A DNA stretch of 64,000 bases from contig NW_019775463.1 in the NCBI RefSeq assembly GCF_001039355.2, positions 46,242-110,241 on the forward strand. The letters run 5' to 3'. The position numbers were made by a program, and so were the translations under genes. The notes beneath the pieces were generated by a model. The model was not told where the DNA came from. It searched no databases and saw nothing but the letters and a program-made list of their open reading frames with translations. The stretch comes from Lingula anatina (Eukaryota > Brachiopoda > Lingulata > Lingulida > Lingulidae). Positions 1-11,940 of the stretch are shown one piece after another; the stretch's first letter is position 1, and each line of letters opens with the position of its first letter.

Positions 1-220
1 TTTTTTTTTCGAATTAATAAATTTAGTTTTATATGCATTTTTATCGATCAACTAAATATTTATTAAGAAGACCCGTTGAATAAATAAAGAGCGCCTTTAC
101 GTCACTAAAATATTTAACTGGAATCCGTATTAGAACAAGTAGGGTATGAATATTACCTTGAAATACAACAAGACTTTTTGTTGATGGATGGATCAACATC
201 ACACAATCATGTTATAGGCC

Positions 221-509
221 TACCCCGCAAGAAAATGCAGTAGTATCGAAGTAGCAAAGAAGCATCAACGCAGTAGTGGTGTGGAGCATATTTGCAGTAG
301 AAATGCAGTATAGCCTACTGCAATTCTACTTCAAAAATTACATAGGGTTGTACAGAGGAGGAGCATAAATGCAGTAGATTAGCAGCATGATAGAAGCATG
401 TTTCAAATATGCTAATTAGCTCCCACATCGAAGCAGATTTGAAGCATGTTTGCAGTATGATTGCAGTAGTCTACTGCGCTGGAGTATCTACTTCATTTTC
501 GTGCGGGTA
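221..509. repeat. Foldback/MITE-like element with GCAGTAG-rich interior
   Basis: The two ends are inverted: TACCCCGCAAGAAAATG on the left matches CATTTTCGTGCGGGTA on the right. The interior is a patchwork of GCAGTAG, GAAGCA and CTACTGC words in both orientations, so much of the element can fold back on itself. No open reading frame is present. This looks like a non-autonomous inverted-repeat transposon; the superfamily is unknown and no clear target-site duplication is visible. Confidence 0.5.
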
Positions 510-732
510 CAAAGAAAAGATTGAATCAAAACAGTAAATGGCCCTTTTATTGTCATCAAAGATGTTTACTCAGTTTCATTCAAAGAACGTATCTCTTGAG
601 ATGGACCAACAACAAATTATTTCGTAACACAACATGAAAGAAAAATAGGACTGAAATTTTGAACATGAAAGAAATTTTCATAATCATCCTATAATGCTGA
701 GATGCGTTTGAAAATCAAGTTATTAAACAGTG

Positions 733-2036
733 TCATTGTCCAATAGACAGTGAGAATTTATTTGGTGTGACACAGCACAAAGTGCCGGGTTGGAAAGTTT
801 GAAGACGACGGTTATCTAACCCTAGGATTTTCCGTATTTCGGATTTTTGCAGCCAAGTTAATTTCTTTTGAATCATGGGATGGGTATGGTCCCAATATTG
901 AAGGATAAAGTCTGGTGTCACAAGGTACGAATGATTGCCTTTTCGTTTTGGTTCCCCCGGAATTTTGACGTTTGGACCTGGTTGCAGAGTTCCTGGACTT
1001 TGACGCGAAGACGTTCCTTTCAAAACAGCCTCGATTAAGGGGTTGGCTTTGGCTGGACTGGCTTTAATTTCCGCCAGCAAAGCTGACAAGATGTAGTTCC
1101 GCGGTATTTCGTAATCAAAATAAGCCTTGTATCTTCCCGTCGAACGCGAAACAGTTGTGTTATACTATTTGTGACGTGCAGGGAGTTGCACTGAAGGCAA
1201 TAACCATGATACAACATCGAAATCAACTGACGAGTCATCCAGGCACCATTAAACCACGACTCATAGTCTAGGTGCATATCATATGGTATGAGAAATGACA
1301 GCGTACCCCTGTGGAATCCGTTGAAACACTCATCAAAATCCCAGTTCAAGTTTACGGGTTGGTTTTTATTGACAAATTGTCTAACCATGTCTTGGTAACG
1401 CACGTAACCCACAGCAGGTTGGTAATACATAAGAAACTCCTCGAACCGCTGAAAAGGATTTGCAGCCATATTGGACCAAGGTTTCCAATTGACCTGTCCA
1501 TCAGATCGAAGCGATAGGTCCAGGTCGTCGTCCATGAATATATAGTAGACATAACCGCCGTCTTTCATTTTGGCCGCTAAATTAACCGCGTGCTGAAGAA
1601 GCGCACTTCTACCGGAACCAGCCGATGTATTCGGGGCGTATATTTCTCCCGACCTATCTGCAAACGTCATCCAAATGACGTCGCGTTCTTTCGTTTCTTC
1701 TAAGCCTTCGATGATCCCCTTTGTTCGGCCCCCAATGAGATACACAAATCGCTTCTCAGTTGTCAGACTGTTATTCCTCGGTCGCACAACTGCGTACCTA
1801 AGCTCCAATGTGAACTCTACGGACTCTGGCAAGTACTCGGTACCAATCCTAGGAGGCGCTCTTAACGGGTTTTGTTGACTGGCTTCCTTGACACCGATGA
1901 AGTTCACTAAAGAAGACTTACGCGTACTATGATTTATCCAAAGAATCCGCAACATAGAACCAATCAAGAGGGTTGACAGGGCTACATATCTGACACTCTT
2001 AGAAGTCCACATAGTGGTTGAATATCGGTGCATCAT
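733..2036 (-). pseudogene. Glycosyltransferase-like type II membrane protein, frame broken once
   Basis: Reading down from 2036, one frame gives 333 codons, of which about the first 290 look real. There is a short cytoplasmic N-terminus, a hydrophobic signal anchor at about residues 17-35, and then a lumenal-type domain with YIFMDDDLDL near residues 165-174. That is a DXD-like acidic motif as used by GT-A glycosyltransferases to bind a nucleotide sugar through a metal. A second conserved-looking block, FDECFNGFHRG, follows at about 234-243. Near base 1143-1172 the sensible reading moves to another frame, which continues through STGRYKAYFDYEIPRNY and ends at 733. A one-base loss would explain it: the span is one base short of 435 codons including the stop. 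No introns are seen, so this may be a single-exon gene or a retrocopy. Alternatives are a sequencing error in a working gene, or a true pseudogene. The donor and acceptor sugars are unknown, and the glycosyltransferase call rests on topology and the DXD motif only. Confidence 0.55.
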
Positions 2037-2780
2037 GTCAGAACTCTAAAATCTGTCGCCAAAATAATATGAAAGCAAAATACTCTTAGCTTTCTTCGGA
2101 CGTTCAAATAATTATGAATACCCGTCTACTCTTTCTGAGCACTGTAAATACACATGTATTCTAACTATTGGAGCAAGTGAGCCCAATTACATGTAGGCAC
2201 AAAAAAATAATAGCTTAAATTGCCTTACCTCTGACCCCGACTCACTTATCATTGTTCTTGGAGATTTTAATACGGCCAACATGAAAAGTCATTTCCTACC
2301 GTCAATTTATCAAATTTTGACTAGAGGCAAAAATACATTGCATCACTGTATTGTGCTATTAAGGGGGCGTACAAAGCACTGAAATGATCGCCCTTTGAAA
2401 ACACTGATCACTGTTCAGTTTTACTAATGCCAACTTACAAGCAAACTTTCAAAGAGACTAAACCAAAATAAAAACAATGAAGGTTTTCAAGCAACGTGAA
2501 TAACATTTAACAATAACGGGATATTTTCAAAAATTACACGGACATATATAACCTCACTGTAGCAGTAACAAGCTACCGGTACATTACTTTTGTGCAGAAA
2601 TATGTTTTCCCACAAAATAAGTAAAACAGTACAGTGCAATAAGAAAATACGCAAGCTCATTAAAGAGAAAGACATAACTTATGGTGAGAAAGATCAACAC
2701 CATGACCAAAAGCCGGCCAAATGCCACCATATAGTTTCGAATAATATAACTTAGAGGAATAACAAAAGACATCGTTTCAT

Positions 2781-3066
2781 CAGTGGCGGATTTAGAGGGG
2801 GGGTCAGGGGGGTACTGACCCCCCCCCCCCTTCGGTTTCTGAAAAATTTGAGAAATATATTCCCTCTTGAAATTAGAATTTTGACTAGCTGAAACATATA
2901 GTTCAAAACCGTACCAAAGGGCACCGTTTTCCCTCCAAAACCCCAAATAAAATTTCGGGGCCCTTAAGCAGGCCCCGAACCCCACGCCAAGGGAGCGATG
3001 GTCGGCTTCGAATCCAAGGCCTATCGTTCTGGACCCCCTCTTCAAATAATCCTGGATCCGCCCTTG
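2781..3066. mobile_element. hAT-like MITE remnant, TIR CAGTGGCGGAT
   Basis: The left end CAGTGGCGGATTTAG and right end CTGGATCCGCCCTTG are inverted relatives of each other and of the CAGGGGCGGAT elements at 8817, 40395 and 57793. The interior holds G and C runs and no coding capacity beyond a 153-codon antisense frame that merely reads through the repeat. No target-site duplication is evident at these ends, so the boundary is approximate. Confidence 0.5.
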
Positions 3067-3746
3067 TAAGACTTCTAAGGAAAATTGCTGGCAGGGTTTT
3101 GGAGTACTAAATGGTGTTATTAAATAGGCGTTGAAACGGTGATCGTGGGTACTCAGGCAGTGGTGTAAGTTGAGACGCCGCTTTTTCAGTTTTTACCCCA
3201 TAATCGCAAACGTCACCCGAAAGATGACATATGTGCAAATGTTAATTAATTTAGTCAATGAACAGCGGAGGTTTATCTATTACCCAAGGGAATGCATGTA
3301 AGGCAGTAAATAAGAAGTTTTGGGCGAAGGGTGACAATATCCTTAATGGAGAGAATGTTGTTTATCGGTTATCTGCAGCATGTCATATTAATAATCTATG
3401 GGGAAAATCAATAGAAATGGACATGATTAGTACGTAAAGCTAGAATTATATGTGGTTATAAATTTCCAGCATGAAAAATGAATAAAGTGCTATTAAAGTT
3501 GACATAGGGATACACTGTACTATCCGCAGCCGTCCAAGCAGCCTCTCAGAATTTATAACATTGGCTTAAATGAAGCTATAATAGGCACATAGAATCTTTC
3601 ATTCAATTCATTTTGAGCGTTTGTTCATCACGAGCACACTAATTGTTCGTTTGTAGAATTTCACTTGACGCGGAATTACCATACGGTCTATACAGGAGAT
3701 GCTTTGTTTGAAAGCAATGTTGATCGCTTTATGTTTACCAAGAGGT

Positions 3747-3824
3747 ATGTATGTATGTATGTATGTATGTATGTATTAGTATACTAAGAAATTACAGATG
3801 GAAGTTACGACTATATTACGACTA

Positions 3825-3862
<38 letters not shown>
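3747..3862. repeat. GTAT and ATT microsatellites
   Basis: An array of GTAT units (about 3747-3775) is followed, after about 50 bases of unique sequence, by an uninterrupted ATT array (about 3826-3862). Both are ordinary simple repeats. Confidence 0.9.
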
Positions 3863-3864
<2 letters not shown>

Positions 3865-4036
3865 GTTAGGCCTATTTATGATTCAATGATTGATGTGACG
3901 GGTATCAGCTAGTTTATTCAATTACTAATCAATAAAAAGACAGTTAACAGTTTACTTCTTTCTGATTTCAGGTCACTGTTATTTGAAGACAGTAATACAA
4001 CCAAATATATTTAAACTATTTTGCTTCTATTTCCAG

Positions 4037-4471
4037 TTTTGACCATAAAATTTACTTCGAAATCCGATTATTATGACATTGGAATAGCGGATTTAACCAG
4101 TGTAACTTCGTTTACATTCGACGTGAAAACATGTGAGGCTATTGCACTTTATCTGTGTGGCGTCAACATCTATTTCGAATGTGTGCTCACATACTCGTGG
4201 ATACTTCGCAATGATGTCACTGACCTATACATTGGCTATCCCAGTGACCCCATATCACAAAACACGCCAAATATTCTTGACTGCGGATCATTTAGGGCGT
4301 TTTGGATTAGTTGGGATAAAGGTTACATCCAGTTAGGAGCTGGTCGAGATATCGGAAAGGAAACAATCCTGATGCACAGCATAGACCATGCTGCCACAAG
4401 TGACGTAAAAGTTTTAGAAGTGAGAGCAGGAGTAAATGGGTCCGCAGAATGGGATATCACCCCGTCAAATC
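4037..4471 (+). CDS. FAMeT-like domain exon of a FAMeT + apple/PAN protein
   Basis: This exon starts after a CAG acceptor (TTTCCAG|TT) and ends at a GTGAGT donor. Both ends are phase 1, so it is a symmetric module that can be shuffled without breaking frame. Its roughly 145 residues match the pattern of the farnesoic acid O-methyltransferase (FAMeT, Methyltransf_FA) domain: a beta-rich start with FTFDVKTCEAIALYLC, then FWISWDKGYIQLGAG and a late VLEVRAGVNGSAEWDI strand. In most animals this domain sits in extracellular proteins and probably acts as a ligand-binding fold rather than an enzyme. The next exon (5556-5818) joins in phase and adds an apple/PAN domain. The start codon and any signal peptide must be upstream and were not found. 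The domain call is from remembered family pattern, not a search. Confidence 0.72.
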
Positions 4472-5555
4472 GTGAGTAAATAAACAAACTGGTATCTTTA
4501 ATTAGCGGTGCGACACAACATGTTTCAGCCGTCTTTATGCCTGTACCATCTATACTCCTTAGATTGTTTAAAAACATAGAAAACTTGACATTTAATGTGC
4601 ATTATTTTTCGAAATCATTTTCTTCTATTTTTTTCCTATTTGTCTGACAAATGAAAACTAGGCTATACTGAAGAGGTTAGTGTCAAGTTATCTCTGAAGC
4701 TCAGGGTGGGATTTTCATGTTTGTAAAATAAGTTCCCTCTTACAATTGGTAAGCAGTCGGTTTCCAAAATATTCCTGAATTTGACATGGTTCAGGTTTTC
4801 ATCGATGACTACCTCCGGTGTTTTTGGCTCCAACGTGAATTCCACTCCAAATGCTGATCCTGTCACCGCCCCCAGTCACTCAAGAAGTTTCGCTTCGTCG
4901 TAGGCCCCTTCAGGATGTTTGTGTTCATTAATTTAATCACCTTGGCTGTACAGATGAAACTTGGCCTTAAAAGTGAAAGAAAAATGGTTTCAGTGTTGTG
5001 CCCGAAAATTTTGATGGCTCCAAACTTAAAGGTAAAATAGACGACAATGTTTTGTTCACAGTGGTTTCCACAGTGGTCTTCTGATAAAGTGACCTACTAA
5101 AACTAGTCTAGCCTTTGCAAAAGGGCCTTGAAAACGTTTTCTTGAGGCAAGTATGAGGCAAAAAGAGAGGATAATGACTTTAAAAAATTAATTTACAATC
5201 TTGCAAGCATTTCACACGTCGAATTATTTTGCAGTTATTTCTTATAAAATGATATGATTATGAAATGTTCGTTGATTAAATCTTGAAACTGTTGTTAAGT
5301 ATATAGTTTCTTTATAATTACGTGAAATATTTTTGCCTTTTACCCGTCACGTAGCACGTAGTCTAGATACAGAAGCGTGAGCTGACGTTTTCGTAATTAT
5401 GACAGAATTGACATTTACTGGTGTCTCTGATATTTTGGGGTTACTCAAATATCACAATATCAACCTACACACCGCACATCTGTGTACAACAACATCAAAT
5501 AGGTTGAGGACAACCTTCTGGAAGCATAATACTTTATATGTTTCAAATGTTTCAG
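4472..5555 (+). other. Intron between the FAMeT-like and apple/PAN exons
   Basis: This phase-1 intron begins GTGAGT and ends TTTCAG. A 67-codon minus-strand open frame at 4663-4866 lies within it; I could not tie it to a family and treat it as chance. Nothing else is recognised. Confidence 0.65.
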
Positions 5556-5818
5556 AGACACGGAGAAAAGCATTCTTTCGCAAGCATCCATTTTGTGACC
5601 CTATAGCTGAAATATTGGCCAATCTGACCACACACGACAAGGAACACTGCGCTCATGAGTGTCTGAGCAATCTTCGTTGTAACTCATTCAACATTGACCA
5701 GAGCCCGGAAGAAGGCACTGGTCTTTACCGATGTCAGCTGAAAGCAACCTATTTAGGTGTTCCCCATCCCCAAGCGAGTGCACTCCCTGTCGATCGCTGG
5801 GAGATGATATACAACTAA
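5556..5818 (+). CDS. Apple/PAN-like domain, terminal exon
   Basis: The exon opens after ATGTTTCAG and continues the phase-1 frame of the preceding FAMeT-like exon, ending at TAA (5816-5818). It encodes about 87 residues with the spacing of an apple/PAN core: FCDP, then HCAHEC, RCNSFN and RCQL, five cysteines in order, the middle pair separated by three residues. Apple/PAN modules bind proteins or carbohydrates outside the cell, so together with the FAMeT-like domain the product is probably a secreted or surface recognition protein. The chain ends soon after the domain with no membrane anchor. Function beyond this is unknown. An open frame runs back to 5399 but the phase match supports the splice at 5556. 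Confidence 0.7.
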
Positions 5819-5971
5819 CTATAGCAAGACCGACTTGAAGACGTCACTATATGACGTCATATTGCCACAGGGGACTGACGTCACATACCCAAAACAAGCT
5901 GATTCAACCCAAAGGCAGATCTAGTTGGATTAATACACATCTGTCAACGCTAACAAATCTTCGTCTTCTTG

Positions 5972-6075
5972 NTCGGGTCACTAGTAGTGGCCCGACGTCG
6001 GCCCGACAACGACTGCCGACCGCGACCGTGCCGACCAATGCCGACGTCGGCCCGACCGCTCATTGCTATCTGGGT
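5972..6075. repeat. GC-rich CCGAC-type degenerate repeat, begins at an N
   Basis: Starting just after the ambiguous base at 5972, words such as CCCGACGTCGGCCCGAC recur with slight variation. The composition is far more GC-rich than the surrounding AT-rich DNA. It is a degenerate short-period repeat, probably part of a dispersed element whose left part is missing at the N. Confidence 0.55.
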
Positions 6076-7247
6076 TACTTATCGGTGTTCTGATCTTTTA
6101 TAAAATAACATAATTTTTATACCATGTTCATTTGTTTTAATCTACTTAGTATTCATTGAAGCTCAGTGTTTATACAGGTTATGGTCTTTTTAATTCTATT
6201 TTGTCTGTTATCAAAATCTAATGCATAGATATATCCCAAAAAACTATGAAAATTACTTTATTACATAATAGTCCTTCCAGTTCCTTGAGGTCCTTGGCCT
6301 TCTAATTATTAATGCAAATAGAGGTAATTTAATGCAACTAGGTGTGCTACCACTTTTTCTTATAAGTATATACTACGTAACCATTCCTCATAAATAATGA
6401 ATGTGTGTGGGTTGTAGTAAAGAGATCAGAATAGGAGTGGAACTGCTTATTTTCATTCCTTTATGTAGCTATATTTTGAGGATATGACAATGTACTACTA
6501 CATAACTTCAGATCTTAATTTCTCTAAAATTTAATACCCAGTTAATAGTCTAGCATATTTTACTCAATACTAGGACTGGCATATCCACCTGTGGAATATC
6601 ATGGTATAACTCGTCATTCATGTGACAATCTTTATGGAAAGAATGGTCTAAAAGTACAAACCCAGAAATGAGTGTCTTGTATTTTCTTGATCTGGTGTTT
6701 TCAGTGAGGACAAGAGTATCCGACAAAAGTGTCCCCACCCCTTCTGATGAATCTCCCCTTTAAGTATCGTTTTCATCTTTTCATACCTCCTTTTTCCCTC
6801 TCTCCCCCCCTCAAAAAATAAAAATAAATAAATAAATAAATAAATAAAACACAGAAAAAGAAATCATTTGGATCACATATTCACTCTTATGTTTTTAATT
6901 AATTTTGAAGAGGTGTGTCAGGTTTTCTGAAGGAATATGATTGTACTGGTCGATGGAGTTGGTAAGTCTTGTAGAACAGCCCATAAAAAAGTCCACCGTG
7001 TCTTGTTGGTACTAGTATACTTGTTTGCTCAAATAGGAGCACACCCAAACTCTTTGTAAATACGGTGACCGTCATGATTTAGTAGTTTTTCTAGTGGATT
7101 CTTTACCCAGTAGTCTGGAATACAGGTGCTTGGTCAAGTGACACCTGTGTAGTGGGCATGCAATGTGGTCAGCAGGACAGATGGTCAGTGATGGGAATAG
7201 ATGGACTATCGTGGTGATAGTTGTTTGTAAGTGGTTTTATACTGTAA

Positions 7248-7462
7248 GGCTCTATTCCCATAGATTTTAGATCGATATAACCCTGCGGGGAGTCTCAGTA
7301 GATTACTTTCAGATAATCCGGCTTAAATGTCCGTCCCGCCTACTGCAAGCTGTAATGGGGTAATTAACTTTCCTGTCCGCCCGGCTGACAGCTATTTAGC
7401 GTGAACCCCCAGGGAGTTAGGTCGATCTCAAGTAGGTCAATCTAATCTATGGAAATGGGGTG
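7248..7462. mobile_element. MITE of a TAA/TTA-flanked family (copy 1)
   Basis: The 215-bp element is flanked by TAA at 7245-7247 and 7463-7465. The ends are inverted (GGCTCTATTCCCATAG on the left, CTATGGAAATGGGGTG on the right), with GATCGAT words just inside. The interior shares a GTTAATTA...GACAGACATTTAAGC-type core, here in reverse orientation, with copies at 15205, 39128, 43708 and 61427. A 3-bp TAA/TTA target site is typical of PIF/Harbinger elements; that assignment is an inference. Confidence 0.7.
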
Positions 7463-8096
7463 TAAGTGACTAAGAGATCATATTATCAGATAATATGGTA
7501 ACATTGAAAATTGGTGTTTGAAAGAAAAAAATGCTGTTAATCACAAGATTGATGGATGTTTACAAGTTCTTTCATGTTGTCTACAAGTGTGGAGATAGCC
7601 TTGTTTGGAGATAGTTGAAGTAATTATTTTCATATATTTCAAGTTATTGTTTATTAACCAAAAATATTATCTAAAAATAGTATGTCCAAAAGCAAACCAA
7701 AATGCTTTCGTAAGAGGATGTTCTAAAAGTTCTTGGCATCTTTTTCAGTTTCAAAATTAAAAAAAATATATACCCTGGATAAGATACCTTTTAATTTGGG
7801 TGACAATAAAATAAAAATTAATAAGAAGTATTTAACAATTAATAAAGTTCTGCTTTTGAAAACTTTATTTTAGGAATTAATTTTCAATAACATGCCTTGA
7901 AACATTCAAAAAGTGGTAAGTGTGATTTGCATGCAACAAATTGGTTTGTAATTGGCGCACATATGCCTAGCTATTGGAAAATCATTTTTCAAATTTTCAA
8001 ACCACATGGTATATAAAAAGTAGTAACTACCAGCATATTGATGAATATGTGACTCTATCACTTTGGAGTCAAAATACTAATTTAATCATAACAATT

Positions 8097-8296
8097 CTGG
8101 CTAAGTTCCAAAACCTGTTAAATATATATATTCAAATATTTTGATATTGATCATTGTGAGTGAAGATTGCTTAAAAATTGCCACAAAGTGGAACAGCTGG
8201 CTAAGTTCCAAAACCTGTTAAATATATATATTCAAATATTTTGATATTGATCATTGTGAGTGAAGATTGCTTAAAAATTGCCACAAAGTGGAACAG
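8097..8296. repeat. Perfect 100-bp tandem duplication
   Basis: Two head-to-tail copies (8097-8196 and 8197-8296) are identical at every base by eye. Each begins CTGGCTAAGTTCC and ends AAAGTGGAACAG. Identity implies a very recent event or an assembly slip. Confidence 0.95.
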
Positions 8297-8816
8297 CGTG
8301 GGTATGTATACATGTGATATACTTTAAACCTCGTAAGCCAAAAAAATTGAATTACTACAGTTAGAAAGATTGCAAAGAAAGATGCTACTTGTATGTTGAA
8401 ATTAAAACAGTGGGTCTGGGCCTAATTGTTTCACAGAAAGTCTAAGGGCTCATTTCCCATGAAACTATCAGTCTAAGTAGAACTCTGCAGATACTGTAAA
8501 ATACTGGTGATGGAAGCTGATAGTTTCACTTTCAACAAGGTCGGTCTTAGGGCCAATTTTTTAGCCTGTCAAAATGTAGATCAAAGTAGCTGACAAGATT
8601 GCATGTCACAGAGCTGTAAGGCTCCTATATATCCGATTTTTGCCAGTCTTTTACTTAAGACCTTTGATCAAATTGCGAATTACCTGAAGGTGGTTGCTGT
8701 TGGTGGTGAATGTTAAGTTTACATACTGTTGGAATGTCACCTCTTACCGTCCACCTCCTGCCCCCATCCCCACCTCCCCAGATCATTGAAGACCTTTAAA
8801 TGATGCTGTGAAATAA

Positions 8817-8985
8817 CAGGGGCGGATCCAAAGATATTTTCTGACAGTCTTCCAAATTATCTTTGTTGATCCATCCTCCATTTTTTGACCGTATTCCGAC
8901 AGAAAATATTAGATACCCGCCAATGTAAACATGAAAATCTGACTGTCTTCCGGATCACCCAGAAGACACCCTAAATCCGCCCCTG
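8817..8985. mobile_element. CAGGGGCGGAT MITE, TSD AATAA
   Basis: This 169-bp element has ends CAGGGGCGGATCC and AAATCCGCCCCTG, with a 5-bp direct repeat AATAA on both sides (8812-8816 and 8986-8990). Its interior matches, in reverse orientation, the elements at 40395-40569 and 57793-57960. The CAGGG-type end with a 5-bp target duplication resembles the hAT5 group; this is inferred, since no transposase is present. Confidence 0.75.
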
Positions 8986-9626
8986 AATAACTTCACAATC
9001 TGCTAGTTGGTTAAGACTTTGTTTGCCTGTCTAGAATTGTTTAAAATCAATTCTGTGATAGTTTTTTACACACATCATATAACATTAAAATTTTGTATTT
9101 GTGGTGTTTTGCAGAAGGTCACTATGGGTTAAACTATAGCATGTCTCACAGTTAGCCATGAGCAATATGAATCCATGGCTAAACCCATTTGACGGGCGTT
9201 TCAAACAGTTTTTCATAGTAACAGTTCATGCATGGTTTGTGAATTGTTGATTTTATTTTAATGCCCCGATTAGCCCCTGATAAGTTCTTTTTTCTAAGAA
9301 TGATTTTCTGAGGTGGTGCATTATTTAGAAATATTGAAAATAAAATATGGGTTCAAATTGTCATGTTTTGTTTACTTTTTTTCTTTTCCTGTTATTGCCT
9401 CATCTGCTTATATTAATTATTATATAAAGTACCTATTGTGATAAATTTTGAGATGGAGCTTGACCTTTTGCCCGTCTGCAACACTTGGAGGGAGATTTGG
9501 GGCACTTACTAACAAGTAACACTTTGACCAGTGGGTGATTGCTGAATCACATACCACAATGGCTCACCACATGCAGAACATGTTCTTATCAGCAAGTAAC
9601 AACCAGAAGTGTATTTTTAGAATTTT

Positions 9627-9629
<3 letters not shown>

Positions 9630-9679
<50 letters not shown>
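9630..9679. repeat. AT dinucleotide microsatellite
   Basis: About 25 uninterrupted AT units followed by a T run. It produces an artificial IYIYIY open frame that is not a gene. Confidence 0.95.
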
Positions 9680-9684
<5 letters not shown>

Positions 9685-11940
9685 TTTTTCTATAAGATTT
9701 TGTGCCACAGCCAGTTGGTAGGCTGATTATATTGCTTTAATATATATTTTTATTCTTAAATTCAGTTCACCCACTTAGCATTTCATTTCATTCTGTTATT
9801 TTTTTATATTGGGTGAAAGAGTAATTTTTCAGATGAATGAGGGCAAATTTTTCAGCAAAGCGAGCAATATAATAGCATATATTATTCAGCAGATGTAACT
9901 TACATTCACATTTTACATCTAACTGTACAGAATTATGAAATATTTTTATCCACTGCTCAATAAATCCAAAAAGACAAATATATATTACGTAGATAACCTT
10001 GAATATTGGTAATCATTGTCAATATTTTATACTTAGTATTAATATTTATTAATATTTTATACTAGCTGTGTTGTAAACTATATTACCTTGATTTATGTTT
10101 TATTTAGAAAACTCAAGGTAAAATATGAGTAACTAGAAACTCATGGGTTATTCATATGTTAATTGCATGTCTGAGGCTGCAGCAGGTAGTTCTACGTTCA
10201 CAATTTATTACAGTAGGTTAAATTGTAGGGCCACAATGTCAAATACAAAGATTGCCAAATTTTGTTAAGTTTGGCAATGGAAATGTTTGATTGTCATTCT
10301 CTTTTTTCTTCAATTGACATGAATTTGGATTTAAGATTTGATTGTGCTTAATTTTATTTACAACTCCCGAGGAGGTCTGTAAATGCCTAATATGATTTGT
10401 TAGTTGACAGCCTTATGCAAAAAATACATTTATGGGTTTTGATGATATTTGCAGGGCAGGTTAAGAAAGGACCAACGTAGATTTGATAAGATTTAAGTGG
10501 TGATTAATTTACCATGCATTTGATTGATTAATTACGAGCTGCTTTGGTCAAAGTCTCGTTCTCTGCATGAATTTTTTGTTTTCAACTTATTTTTGCTGAT
10601 ACAAAGGTTTTGTGGTAAAGTCCAGGCTTTTTGCTCTTTTCAGACGTAATTCTTATTAGTGCAGAGTTTCGTGTCTTTTATTGGTAAAGATGTTGAAATT
10701 GTCTTGTGTTCAATACACAAGAGTATGGAGAACAAACTTTTTTTTGGTGTATTATTAATTAAAAGTTCTGCAAATCTATGTCAGCAGGGTTCTCTCTTTC
10801 TAAGGTTATAAGATACTGCTGTTCGCCTGTACATGTTTTACTGCCCACTAAAACTGGCTATCTGGCAGCTCTTTTAGAATTATTTAACTCGGCCAAAAGA
10901 TAACAGAGAGAAAACCAAAACCTGCATTTCCACCTTTCTGCTGTTTTTGTCAGCTTACAAGACTGGGAGGGTTGATTATCGTCATACAATATTGATGAAT
11001 GTAACAAGCTTTTATGTGACTTGACCATGAATGTAATAAAATGCAACAGAGCACACCATTAAATTTAATGTTAGTGCACAAAAAGAAGTTGTCCTCTTTT
11101 ACATTTTACTGGAATGAAGACCAATTTAATTGTTTGAGAATGCCGTGGACAGAGGGTTTTGAAATCACATGCTAGATGGTAGAATACATTTGTGCTTCTA
11201 TTGTTTCAATAAAACATGAGTTTGAAGTGCACCTAGTATAAAATGTTCCTTTAAGTAAAGTAAATTTTATTGTATCTGTTGCACTTTCATTGAGTCTTTT
11301 TATAGCAGTATAACAAGAGACCAGTTACACTGGTGTCTTGTTTCTCTGTTATTACGGGCCTTTTATAACTTTTATCTGGCATGCAGACATTGAAAAACTG
11401 GAGACAGCTTTCTATAGAAGTGTTTACTATATTGTCTTCCTTTCAGTTTCTTACAGTGTAGCTGTATGTCAAGAGGTACAAGGTGTATATAAAGGAAAAA
11501 CTGAAGTTTAAAAAAGTAGCTCCAAGAAGGTGGTCTTGAAGTGCAAGGTGAGTGCATTCCTTCTCTCTCTTTCTCTCACACACACAAACGCACACACACA
11601 AGACATGCACAATGTTGATTCGACTAAACTGCTACCTTCTGCTGAATCCTAACTGTCGACAAAAAGAGAGGGTGGGGTGGGGAGAGAATTCATTAATTCT
11701 GATTGAGAATTTTTACATTTCGTACATGCAGTGTTTTGAAAATATGTGCTTTAGAACAATATAATAACTGTTTAATACTAAACTATAAATTGGTTAAATG
11801 ATAGTTTGTCTTTTGTGTCGAAATCTAATCAATATTCACTTTATATAGTTTAGTAATGAATGTCATGACACTCTTTCAGCAAATTTAGTGTTATTTTAAA
11901 GATTTTTAGATTACCAAAGGTTGCTAAATGTCTTTTATAA

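Larger units (their letters stand above)
2037..4036. other. Intergenic stretch without a recognisable gene
   Basis: Between the minus-strand glycosyltransferase-like gene and the first found exon of the FAMeT-like gene I see only a degenerate inverted-repeat element at 2781-3066, a GTAT microsatellite at 3747-3775 and an ATT microsatellite at 3826-3862. The promoters and the missing 5' exon(s) of the plus-strand gene could lie here, but no signal-peptide exon could be identified. Confidence 0.5.
5819..11940. other. Gene-free interval with MITEs and simple repeats
   Basis: I find no coding gene here. Separately listed contents are a GC-rich repeat at 5973-6060, a TAA-flanked MITE at 7248-7462, a perfect 100-bp tandem duplication at 8097-8296, a CAGGGGCGG element at 8817-8985 and an AT microsatellite at 9630-9679. 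Open frames of 60-80 codons are within chance for this base composition. Confidence 0.6.

Noticed and set aside
2584-3045. 153-codon minus-strand frame
   Set aside because: It runs through the G/C tracts and terminal repeat of a MITE remnant; Gly/Pro runs come from the homopolymers.
4663-4866. 67-codon minus-strand frame with GVEFTLE resembling SVEFTLE of the glycosyltransferase-like gene
   Set aside because: The similarity covers only a few residues and does not extend, so it cannot support a relic paralogue.
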